This document shows, in pieces, positions 1 to 5,098 of a stretch of DNA of 10,754 nt (position 1 is its first letter; the number at the start of each line of letters is the position of its first letter). The stretch lies in NCBI GenBank assembly GCA_019347785.1, contig JAHWKQ010000058.1, forward strand, positions 1 to 10,754, given 5' to 3'. The DNA is from Actinomycetota bacterium. Lineage in GTDB: Bacteria; Actinomycetota; Nitriliruptoria; Euzebyales; Egibacteraceae. The translations under genes were made by a program, and so were the position numbers. The notes beneath the pieces were generated by a model that saw only the letters and a program-made list of their open reading frames with translations, was not told where the DNA came from and ran no database searches.

Positions 1-386
1 TGCAGGTCGCCGTCGCCGCGTTCCAGGCGCTGGACGTGGTCGGGCTGCCGGAGGCGCGGTACGCGCTGGCCGAGGCGGCTCTGTACCTGGCGCTCGCGCC
101 CAAGTCCAACAGCGTCGCCCGGGCTCTGGCCCGCGCCGACGAGGCGGTCGACCGCCTCGGCACGGCGGACGTCCCAGCCCACCTGCGCGACGCGCACTAC
201 CGCGGCGCGGCGCGCCTGGGCCACGGCGCGGGCTACGTGTATCCCCACGACGACCCGCGTGGCTGGGTCGAGCAGCGCTACCTGCCCGAGGGCCTGCGCC
301 GGGGCGACGTCTACCGCCCGTCGGCGCACGGGGAGGAGCCCGGGCTGGGGCGGGGGGCGCCGGGACGCCCGGAGCGGGAGGCATGA
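1..386 (+). CDS. rarA: RarA (MgsA) family AAA+ ATPase, C-terminal fragment
   Basis: This is the 3' end of a gene that begins before the window; the reading frame is open from base 3 and stops with TGA at 384-386. The visible 127 residues are the C-terminal tetramerisation region of RarA/MgsA, the clamp-loader-like ATPase that acts at stalled replication forks. Diagnostic stretches are LPEARYALAEAALYLALAPK, then SNS, a VPAHLRDAHY segment, and a GHGAGYVYPHDDPRG segment leading to QRYLPEGLR. These are the most conserved parts of the RarA C-terminus. The AAA+ ATPase core, with the Walker motifs, lies outside the window, so activity cannot be judged. The last 25 or so residues, rich in Gly, Pro and Arg, are a non-conserved tail. 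The next gene starts 27 bases downstream and appears to carry its own promoter, so the two are probably not tightly coupled. Confidence 0.93.
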   Translation, partial: QVAVAAFQALDVVGLPEARYALAEAALYLALAPKSNSVARALARADEAVDRLGTADVPAHLRDAHYRGAARLGHGAGYVYPHDDPRGWVEQRYLPEGLRRGDVYRPSAHGEEPGLGRGAPGRPEREA

Positions 387-401
387 CCGGCGCGGATCGC
401 C

Positions 402-407
402 TACCCT
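402..407 (+). promoter_or_regulatory. -10 element (TACCCT) for a probably leaderless gene
   Basis: TACCCT fits the actinobacterial -10 pattern TAnnnT. It ends 6 bases before the ATG at 414, so transcription would be expected to begin on or next to the A of the start codon. No Shine-Dalgarno sequence lies in front of this ATG, which agrees with a leaderless mRNA. No convincing -35 hexamer is visible, as is common for such promoters. The transcription start itself is inferred. Confidence 0.5.
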
Positions 408-413
408 GCGGAC

Positions 414-1451
414 ATGCACGCGCTCATCCTGGCGGGGGGCGAGGGCATGCGCCTCAGGCCGTTGACGGCCAACCGCCCGAAGCCACTGGTCGAGTTCATG
501 GGCAGGCCCTTCGCTCAGGGCCTGCTGCGGCGGCTGGCCGACGTCGGCTGCCACGTCGCCACCTTCCTGGTCGGCGCGGACCCGCGGCCGTTCGCGGGGC
601 TGGGCGATGCCGGGCGGGCGGCGGGGGTCGACGTGAGCGTCCTGCCCGAGCGCCGCCCGCTGGACACCGCCGGGGCGGTCCGCAACCTCGTGCGCGGGGG
701 CGGGGCGACGGCGCCCGTGCTGGTCTGCAACGGCGACATCCTCACCGACCTGGACTACGCGGCGCTGCTGCGCGCGCACCAGCGGGCGGGGGCGGCCGCC
801 ACGGTGGCCCTGACCCGCGTCGAGGACCCGTCCAGCTACGGCCTCGTCGTCACCGACCGCCGGGGCCGGGTCCTGCGGTTCGTCGAGAAGCCGCCGGAGG
901 GCGCCGGGACGGTCGACACCGTCAACGCGGGGACGTACGTGCTCGTGCCCCGCGCGTTCGACGGGTTCCCGGGCAGCGGCCGGCTGTCGTTCGAGCGCGA
1001 CGTGTTCCCCGCGCTGGTCGCCGTAGGGGACCTGGCGGCCAGCGTGTCGCCCGCCTACTGGCTGGACATCGGCACCCCGCAGCGCTACCTGGCCGGCCAC
1101 CGCGCGGTCCTCGAGGGTCACTGCGCCTGGCCGACGGCCGAGGAGGTCCGCCCCGGGCCGCCCGGCTCGGCCAGCGTGGTGGATGACACGGCGGTGGTCG
1201 ACCCCGACGCGGCGCTCGGCCCCGGGGCCGTCGTCGGGGCCGGGTGCCTGGTCGCCGGCGGGGCGACCGTGCGCCACGCGGTGCTGCACGAGCGGGTCCG
1301 CGTGGAGGCGGAGGCCGTCGTCGACGGCGCCGTGCTGGCCCCCGGCGTGGTCGTCGGCGCCCGCGCCCTCGTCGGACCCGGGTCGGTCGTCGCCGACGGG
1401 GTGCGGGTACCCGACGGAGCCGTCGTCGCCGCGGGCGCCCCCTCGGGCTAA
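414..1451 (+). CDS. Sugar-1-phosphate nucleotidyltransferase (GDP-mannose pyrophosphorylase-like)
   Basis: A 345-residue enzyme that would transfer a nucleotide from an NTP onto a sugar-1-phosphate in the cytoplasm. The N-terminal Rossmann-like catalytic domain (about 1-235) opens with LILAGGEGMRLRPLT at 4-18 and PKPLV at 22-26, the nucleotide-binding signature. The NGD at 106-108 supplies the metal-binding Asp108, FVEKP lies at 156-160, and NAG and YWLDIGTP motifs follow. From about 245 to the end there are imperfect hexapeptide repeats rich in V, G and A, typical of a left-handed beta-helix. Length and architecture match actinobacterial ManC/RmlA-like enzymes encoded near whiB2, such as the mycobacterial GDP-mannose pyrophosphorylase. 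Phosphomannomutase and phosphomannose isomerase genes in the same window favour mannose-1-phosphate and GTP as substrates, but glucose-1-phosphate with dTTP or UTP cannot be excluded from sequence. The ATG start at 414 begins exactly at the family signature and lacks a ribosome binding site. Confidence 0.88.
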   Translation: MHALILAGGEGMRLRPLTANRPKPLVEFMGRPFAQGLLRRLADVGCHVATFLVGADPRPFAGLGDAGRAAGVDVSVLPERRPLDTAGAVRNLVRGGGATAPVLVCNGDILTDLDYAALLRAHQRAGAAATVALTRVEDPSSYGLVVTDRRGRVLRFVEKPPEGAGTVDTVNAGTYVLVPRAFDGFPGSGRLSFERDVFPALVAVGDLAASVSPAYWLDIGTPQRYLAGHRAVLEGHCAWPTAEEVRPGPPGSASVVDDTAVVDPDAALGPGAVVGAGCLVAGGATVRHAVLHERVRVEAEAVVDGAVLAPGVVVGARALVGPGSVVADGVRVPDGAVVAAGAPSG

Positions 1452-1483
1452 AGATCCGCCCCCACCCCGCCGACCCTCCCTGC

Positions 1484-1521
1484 GGGGGCCCGTTCCCACA
1501 GGAGGCGGCAGCCGGGCCCCC
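1484..1521 (+). promoter_or_regulatory. Leader hairpin upstream of the SpoIID-like gene
   Basis: Perfect 9-base inverted repeat, gggggcccg at 1484-1492 and cgggccccc at 1513-1521, with a 20-base loop. The loop contains AGGAGG (1500-1505), a perfect Shine-Dalgarno core that is 27 bases from the ATG at 1533 and so too far to serve it directly. The site actually next to the ATG is AGGGGG at 1522-1527, touching the right arm. The structure may be a terminator for the preceding gene (it has no U-tract) or a translational control hairpin. Function is inferred. Confidence 0.4.
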
Positions 1522-1532
1522 AGGGGGTCCGG

Positions 1533-2819
1533 ATGCGACGCGGCGGCCTGGTGGTCGCGCTGGCCGTGGTGCTGTCGCTGCCGCCCGTACCCCCCGCCGC
1601 GGCCGCCGAGGACTGCCCGCCGCCCGGCGGGGTCACCCTGTCCCGTCCACGGGCGGATGACGGCGACTTCCACTTCACCGGCGGAGGCTGGGGTCACGGC
1701 GTGGGCATGAGCCAGTACGGGGCCCGGGGCGCGGCGCTGCTGGGGTGTGGCTCGGGACAGATCCTGCGGGCCTACTTCCCGGGGACGAGGGTGGCGGACA
1801 CGGCGCCGCGGCGCATCCGCGTGAGCCTGTCGACCTCGGCGTCCTCGCTGGCGGTGCGGACGCTGGCCGGCGCCGTGCCGTGGCGGCTGTGCGCGGACGG
1901 GCGTTGCCGCACCGTGGCCTCCCAGCCCGGCGGGGTGGAGTGGAAGGCGCGGGTGCGAGCGGACGGCTCCTACCTGCTGCGGGACGGCGAAACGGTGCGC
2001 TGGCGCGGCGGGGACGCCGGCCGGCGGCTGAAGGCGAGCCTGGGCGCGGGGCGGTGGGGCGAGCGCATCGTGCGCCTGGGCTCGGGGGCGCGCTACCGCT
2101 GGGGCACCCTGGAACTGGACTCGGTCCGCGCGGTTCGGGCCCGGGCCTACGTGAACCTGGCCCTGCCGCTGGAGCGGTACCTGTACGGGCTGGCCGAGAT
2201 GCCCTCCTCATGGCCCGCGGCGGCGCTGCGGGCCCAGGCCGTGGCCGGCCGCACGTACGCCCTGCGGCGCGTCCAGACCCACCGCGGCGACCGCCCCGGA
2301 TGCCGCTGCGACGTGTACGCGACCACTGTGGACCAGGTCTACGCCGGCTACGACAAGGAGGCGGAGCCCGGCGGCCACGGCGCCCGGTGGGTCGCCGCGG
2401 TGCGCGCCACCGACGGGCGGGCGCTGCGCTGGCACGGCGAGACCGCGCAGGCCTTCTACGCCTCCTCGCACGGCGGCTGGAGCGAGTCGTCGCGCTTCGT
2501 GTGGGGCGGGGACGTGCCGTACCTGCGGGCGGTGGACGACCGTCGCTGGGAGGCGGCGTCGGGCAACCCGCGGACGTCGTGGAGCCGCGCCTACGACGCC
2601 CGGACCCTGGGCTCGCTCCTCGGCGTGGGCACCGTCCGCCGCGTCAGGCTGCCGGCGCCCCGCGGCGCGGGCGGGCGCGTCGGCGACCCCTCCCGCGGCT
2701 ACGGGGGCGTGCGCGTGGTGGGCACGACCGGCAGGCGCACCTTCAGCGGGGACGCGGTGCGCCGGCGCCTGGGCCTTCACTCCACCCTGTTCCGCGCGGG
2801 GCCGGTCGCCTCCCGCTGA
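1533..2819 (+). CDS. Secreted SpoIID/LytB-domain protein
   Basis: A 428-residue protein with an N-terminal export signal: Arg2-Arg3, a hydrophobic stretch at about 5-17 and a likely cleavage after the Ala run near 25. It would act outside the membrane on cell-wall peptidoglycan. GWGHGVGMSQYGA lies at about 52-64. The SpoIID core follows: YVNLALPLERYLYGLAEMP with Glu222, the residue aligned with the catalytic acid of SpoIID lytic transglycosylases, then ALRAQAVAGRTYAL, DQVYAGYDKE, and SSHGGWSESSRFVWGG with PYLRAVDD. In Bacillus SpoIID cuts glycan strands during engulfment. In non-endospore-forming actinobacteria the role is unknown, and wall remodelling during growth or division is inferred here. 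The ATG at 1533 has AGGGGG five bases upstream. The gene stands between the nucleotidyltransferase (81-base gap) and whiB (131-base gap), and a hairpin follows the stop. No catalytic loss is seen. Confidence 0.87.
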   Translation: MRRGGLVVALAVVLSLPPVPPAAAAEDCPPPGGVTLSRPRADDGDFHFTGGGWGHGVGMSQYGARGAALLGCGSGQILRAYFPGTRVADTAPRRIRVSLSTSASSLAVRTLAGAVPWRLCADGRCRTVASQPGGVEWKARVRADGSYLLRDGETVRWRGGDAGRRLKASLGAGRWGERIVRLGSGARYRWGTLELDSVRAVRARAYVNLALPLERYLYGLAEMPSSWPAAALRAQAVAGRTYALRRVQTHRGDRPGCRCDVYATTVDQVYAGYDKEAEPGGHGARWVAAVRATDGRALRWHGETAQAFYASSHGGWSESSRFVWGGDVPYLRAVDDRRWEAASGNPRTSWSRAYDARTLGSLLGVGTVRRVRLPAPRGAGGRVGDPSRGYGGVRVVGTTGRRTFSGDAVRRRLGLHSTLFRAGPVASR

Positions 2820-2824
2820 CCGCC

Positions 2825-2839
2825 CCGGGGCATCCCCGG
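2825..2839 (+). terminator. Short GC hairpin after the SpoIID-like gene
   Basis: Perfect 6-base stem ccgggg/ccccgg with a cat loop, 5 bases after the stop codon, followed by tt and a run of C rather than a U-tract. It resembles the U-poor terminators common in high-GC actinobacteria and lies before the whiB promoter region. Confidence 0.45.
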
Positions 2840-2864
2840 TTCCCCCCACGCTTCCAGAACGCAG

Positions 2865-2898
2865 TTGACGCGCCACCGCGGGCGGAGCAAACTACACA
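2865..2898 (+). promoter_or_regulatory. Probable promoter region of whiB
   Basis: TTGACG at 2865-2870 matches the housekeeping -35 consensus at five of six bases. The -10 is not clear-cut: caaact (2888-2893, spacer 17) and tacaca (2893-2898, spacer 22) are candidates in the locally A-rich stretch gcaaactacacaga. The leader would be about 45-55 bases long and includes a 10-base palindrome, gtcggccgac (2923-2932), just before the ribosome binding site. Confidence 0.45.
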
Positions 2899-2950
2899 GA
2901 CGTAACTCCACCCATGTTCTCTGTCGGCCGACCACGAGGAGACGGTCGAT

Positions 2951-3181
2951 ATGCACGTCGAGACGCCGCCGTGGGCCTCCCGGGCGAAGTGCCTGGACGC
3001 CGAGCCCGACACCTTCTTCCCCGAGAAGGGCGGGTCCACCAGGGAGGCGAAGCGGATCTGCGCCCAGTGCGAGGTGCGCAACGAATGCCTCGAGTACGCG
3101 CTGGCCAACGAGGAGCGCTTCGGCATCTGGGGCGGTCTCAGCGAGCGCGAGCGCCGCAAGCTCAAGCGGCTGGCCTCCTAG
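2951..3181 (+). CDS. whiB: WhiB-family iron-sulfur transcriptional regulator (WhiB2-like)
   Basis: A 76-residue Wbl protein. The four cluster ligands are Cys14, Cys37, Cys40 and Cys46 (CxxC and CxxxxxC spacing). The invariant turn GIWGG is at 58-62, and a basic tail, RERRKLKR, at 66-73 is the usual DNA-contacting part. FFPEKGGSTREAK and the ECLEYALANEERFGIWGG region are nearly those of Streptomyces WhiB and mycobacterial WhiB2/WhmD, which control septation and sporulation-type division; this points to the WhiB2 branch rather than WhiB1, 3 or 7. Wbl proteins of this class carry a [4Fe-4S] cluster and bind region 4 of the primary sigma factor. The start is well fixed: GAGGAG lies nine bases before the ATG, and an in-frame TAA at 2903-2905 excludes a longer form with a normal start codon. 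The N-terminus before the first Cys is shorter than in Streptomyces WhiB. Location beside a wall-acting protein and GDP-mannose genes suits a role in growth and division. Confidence 0.95.
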   Translation: MHVETPPWASRAKCLDAEPDTFFPEKGGSTREAKRICAQCEVRNECLEYALANEERFGIWGGLSERERRKLKRLAS

Positions 3182-3182
3182 C

Positions 3183-3198
3183 GCGGCTGGGGCGCCGC
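3183..3198 (+). terminator. Weak hairpin after whiB
   Basis: gcggc (3183-3187) and gccgc (3194-3198) form a 5-base stem with a 6-base loop, directly after the whiB stop. A TTTTT run occurs at 3214-3218, too distant for a textbook intrinsic terminator. The 3199-3245 stretch is conspicuously AT-richer than the rest of the window and probably holds transcription signals for the next gene, although no convincing -10/-35 pair was found. Confidence 0.3.
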
Positions 3199-3273
3199 TG
3201 GTCCATTTGGTCATTTTTGCGCATTGATGTCGGCCGTTGATGAGCCGATGCCTCCCATGTCGAGGAGGACGGG

Positions 3274-3462
3274 ATGTCGGCCTGCCCCAACTGCCGCTCG
3301 CGAGACCTCACCCGCGTCGACATGCGCATCGGTGAGGACGAGGTGCGCTTCTCGCGCTGCCGCGACTGCGAGCACCGCTGGTGGGTGGGCGCGCAGGACG
3401 CCCGCCGCATCAGCCTGACCGACGTGCTCGCCCGCGTCACCACGTCGGCAGGCGCACGCTGA
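3274..3462 (+). CDS. Small zinc-ribbon protein of unknown function
   Basis: A 62-residue protein with two Cys pairs, CPNC at 4-7 and CRDC near 29-32, separated by a short beta-hairpin-like segment and followed by EHRWW. This is the pattern of a TFIIS-type zinc ribbon. The remaining tail (about 38-62) is short and not recognisable. The start is unambiguous: AGGAGG (3263-3268) lies five bases before the ATG, the best ribosome binding site in the window, which supports a genuine and well-translated gene. It sits between whiB and manB, where actinobacteria often encode small conserved proteins. A role in transcription or nucleic-acid binding is only suggested by the ribbon fold; no function can be assigned. 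A GC-rich hairpin follows 13 bases after the stop. Confidence 0.82.
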   Translation: MSACPNCRSRDLTRVDMRIGEDEVRFSRCRDCEHRWWVGAQDARRISLTDVLARVTTSAGAR

Positions 3463-3475
3463 CCCCCGACCCGCG

Positions 3476-3509
3476 GTGCCGGGCCAGCTTCCGCCGCCTG
3501 GCCCGGCAC
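3476..3509 (+). terminator. Strong hairpin between zinc-ribbon gene and manB
   Basis: Perfect 11-base inverted repeat, gtgccgggcca (3476-3486) and tggcccggcac (3499-3509), with a 12-base loop. It begins 13 bases after the zinc-ribbon stop codon. There is no U-tract. Its right arm occupies the place of the -35 box for the manB -10 at 3524, so it could also act as an operator. Termination is the simpler reading. Confidence 0.55.
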
Positions 3510-3523
3510 TGCGCCCACCTGTC

Positions 3524-3529
3524 TAGGAT
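3524..3529 (+). promoter_or_regulatory. -10 element (TAGGAT) for the manB operon
   Basis: TAGGAT fits TAnnnT and would place the transcript start near 3536, giving a leader of about 22 bases. That leader contains GGAG (3548-3551) six bases before the manB ATG. No recognisable -35 is present; its position overlaps the preceding hairpin. Confidence 0.5.
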
Positions 3530-3557
3530 GCGGGTCTCCTCCCTTCCGGAGCGGTGA

Positions 3558-4901
3558 ATGCACGACCTGTCAGCCATCGTCAAGGCCTACGACATCCGCG
3601 GCGTCGTGCCCGACGAGCTCGACGCCGAGGTGGCCCGGGCGGTCGGCCGGGCCGCCGCGGTGGAGCTGGCGGGCCCGGAGATCGTCGTGGGGCGCGACAT
3701 GCGCCCCTCGTCGCCCGAGCTGGCGGGCGCCTTCATGGCCGGGGTCCGGGAGCAGGGCGTGGACACCGTCGACACGGGCCTGGCCTCCACCGACCTGGTC
3801 TATTTCGCCTCCGGCCGCCTGGGGATGCCCGGGGCGATGTTCACGGCCAGCCACAACCCCCCCGAGTACAACGGCATCAAGCTGTGCCGCGCCGGCGCCG
3901 AGCCGGTGTCGCTGGACAGCGGCCTGGCCGAGATCCGCGACCGGGCGCAGTCCGGCGACCTGCCCGTGGCCGGGTCACCCGGCGGCCACCACGAGCGGGA
4001 CATGCTGGCCGACTACGCCGAGCACGTGCGCAGCTTCGTCGACGCCCGCGCCATGCGGCCACTGACGGTCGCGGTGGACGCCGGCAACGGCATGGCCGGC
4101 CACGTGGTCCCCGCCGTCTTCGAGGGCCTGCCGCTGGACGTCGTGCCGCTGTACTTCGAGCTCGACGGCAGCTTCCCCAACCATCCCGCCAACCCGATCG
4201 AGCCGGAGAACCTGCGCGACCTGCAGGCGGCGGTGCGCGCCCACGCCTGTGACGTCGGCCTGGCGTTCGACGGCGACGCCGACCGGATGTTCTGCGTCGA
4301 CGAGGAGGGCCGTCCGGTCTCCCCGTCGCTGGTGACCGCCGTCATCGCCGAGACGCTGCTGCGGCGCAACCCCGGGGCCACCGTCCTGTACAACCTCATC
4401 ACGTCGCGCGTGGTCCCCGAGACCGTCGAGGCGGCCGGCGGCCAGGCGGTCCGCACCCGCGTGGGGCACTCGTTCATCAAGGCCCGCATGGCCGACACCG
4501 GCGCCGTGTTCGCCGGCGAGCACTCGGGGCACTACTACTTCAAGGACAACTTCCGCGCCGACTCCGGGCTCATCGCCGCGGTGCTGCTGCTGGAGGCCCT
4601 GGGTGCCTCGGGCGGGACGCTGTCGAAGGTCGTCGCGCCCTACGACCGCTACACGGCCTCGGGGGAGATCAACCGCCGGGTGGACGATCAGCGCGGAGCC
4701 CTGCGACGGGTGGCCGAGGCCTTCACCGGCCAGGGACAGCAGGACTTCGCCGACGGGCTGACCCACACCGGCGACGGCTGGTGGTTCAACCTGCGGCCCT
4801 CCAACACCGAGCCGCTGCTGCGGCTGAACGTCGAGGCCGACGACACGGGGACCATGGAGTCGGTCCGGGACCGGGTACTGGCGCTGGTGGAGGAGGCGTA
4901 G
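3558..4901 (+). CDS. manB: Phosphomannomutase/phosphoglucomutase
   Basis: A 447-residue alpha-D-phosphohexomutase converting mannose-6-phosphate to mannose-1-phosphate, and probably glucose phosphates too, in the cytoplasm. All four active-site loops are present: the phosphoserine loop TASHNP with Ser98; the metal loop DGDADR at 238-243; the sugar-specificity loop GEHSGH at 320-325; and the phosphate-binding loop RPSNTEP at 413-419. The GEHSGH form is that of dual PMM/PGM enzymes. Length is normal for the family. The ATG at 3558 follows GGAG with six-base spacing and precedes the conserved KAYDIRG segment. The Trm112-like gene begins five bases after the stop, then the isomerase and nucleoside phosphorylase, so this is the first gene of a four-gene operon. 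With the isomerase downstream and the nucleotidyltransferase upstream it supplies GDP-mannose for glycolipids, mannosylated proteins or wall polymers. Confidence 0.95.
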   Translation: MHDLSAIVKAYDIRGVVPDELDAEVARAVGRAAAVELAGPEIVVGRDMRPSSPELAGAFMAGVREQGVDTVDTGLASTDLVYFASGRLGMPGAMFTASHNPPEYNGIKLCRAGAEPVSLDSGLAEIRDRAQSGDLPVAGSPGGHHERDMLADYAEHVRSFVDARAMRPLTVAVDAGNGMAGHVVPAVFEGLPLDVVPLYFELDGSFPNHPANPIEPENLRDLQAAVRAHACDVGLAFDGDADRMFCVDEEGRPVSPSLVTAVIAETLLRRNPGATVLYNLITSRVVPETVEAAGGQAVRTRVGHSFIKARMADTGAVFAGEHSGHYYFKDNFRADSGLIAAVLLLEALGASGGTLSKVVAPYDRYTASGEINRRVDDQRGALRRVAEAFTGQGQQDFADGLTHTGDGWWFNLRPSNTEPLLRLNVEADDTGTMESVRDRVLALVEEA

Positions 4902-4906
4902 GCGCG

Positions 4907-5098
4907 ATGGCCGTCGACCGGCGACTGATCGAGCTCCTCGTGTGCCCCGCCTGTCGCGGGGCCATCGAGTACAAGCCACGGCGCAGCCTCATCATCTGCA
5001 CCCAGTGCGACCTGCGCTATCCGGTGCGCGACGACATCCCGGTGATGCTCGTCGAGGAGGCGACCCGGCCCCCGACACGGGGCCGGTCTCGCGGGTGA
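4907..5098 (+). CDS. Trm112-like (UPF0434) small zinc protein
   Basis: A 63-residue protein with Cys pairs at 13/16 (CPAC) and 31/34 (CTQC). LIELLVCPAC, then LIICTQCDLRYPVRDDIPVM and the LVEEA end are typical of the Trm112/UPF0434 family. In eukaryotes and archaea Trm112 stabilises and activates SAM-dependent methyltransferases acting on tRNA, rRNA and release factors. The bacterial short form has no settled role. The ATG at 4907 has GGAGGAGG about ten bases upstream, inside the end of manB. The stop overlaps the isomerase start by four bases (GTGA), so the two are translationally coupled. A Trm112-like gene between manB and the SIS isomerase also occurs in other actinobacteria. The last dozen residues, rich in Arg, Pro and Gly, are non-conserved. 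No metal ligand is missing. Confidence 0.9.
   Translation: MAVDRRLIELLVCPACRGAIEYKPRRSLIICTQCDLRYPVRDDIPVMLVEEATRPPTRGRSRG

Noticed and set aside
383..1186. Open frame of 267 codons starting on the ATGA at the end of rarA
   Set aside because: It overlaps the nucleotidyltransferase almost fully and encodes low-complexity Arg/Gly/Pro/Ala sequence with no family motifs, as expected of an off-phase frame in GC-rich DNA.
1449..1455. taaagat as a -10 box for the SpoIID-like gene
   Set aside because: It overlaps the preceding stop codon, matches the consensus poorly and has no -35 partner.
1745..2905. Open frame of 386 codons over the SpoIID-like gene
   Set aside because: Its composition is Arg/Gly/Ala/Pro-rich and it has no recognisable domain, whereas the 1533 frame gives all SpoIID motifs.
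2914..3240. Upstream ATG in the whiB leader opening an overlapping 108-codon frame
   Set aside because: It has no ribosome binding site, the protein is Arg/Gly-rich without motifs, and it runs through whiB out of phase. A regulatory upstream start is possible but unsupported.
3975..4979. Long reverse-strand frame opposite manB
   Set aside because: The antisense of GC-rich codons keeps frames open. No motifs were seen, and the forward gene is certain.
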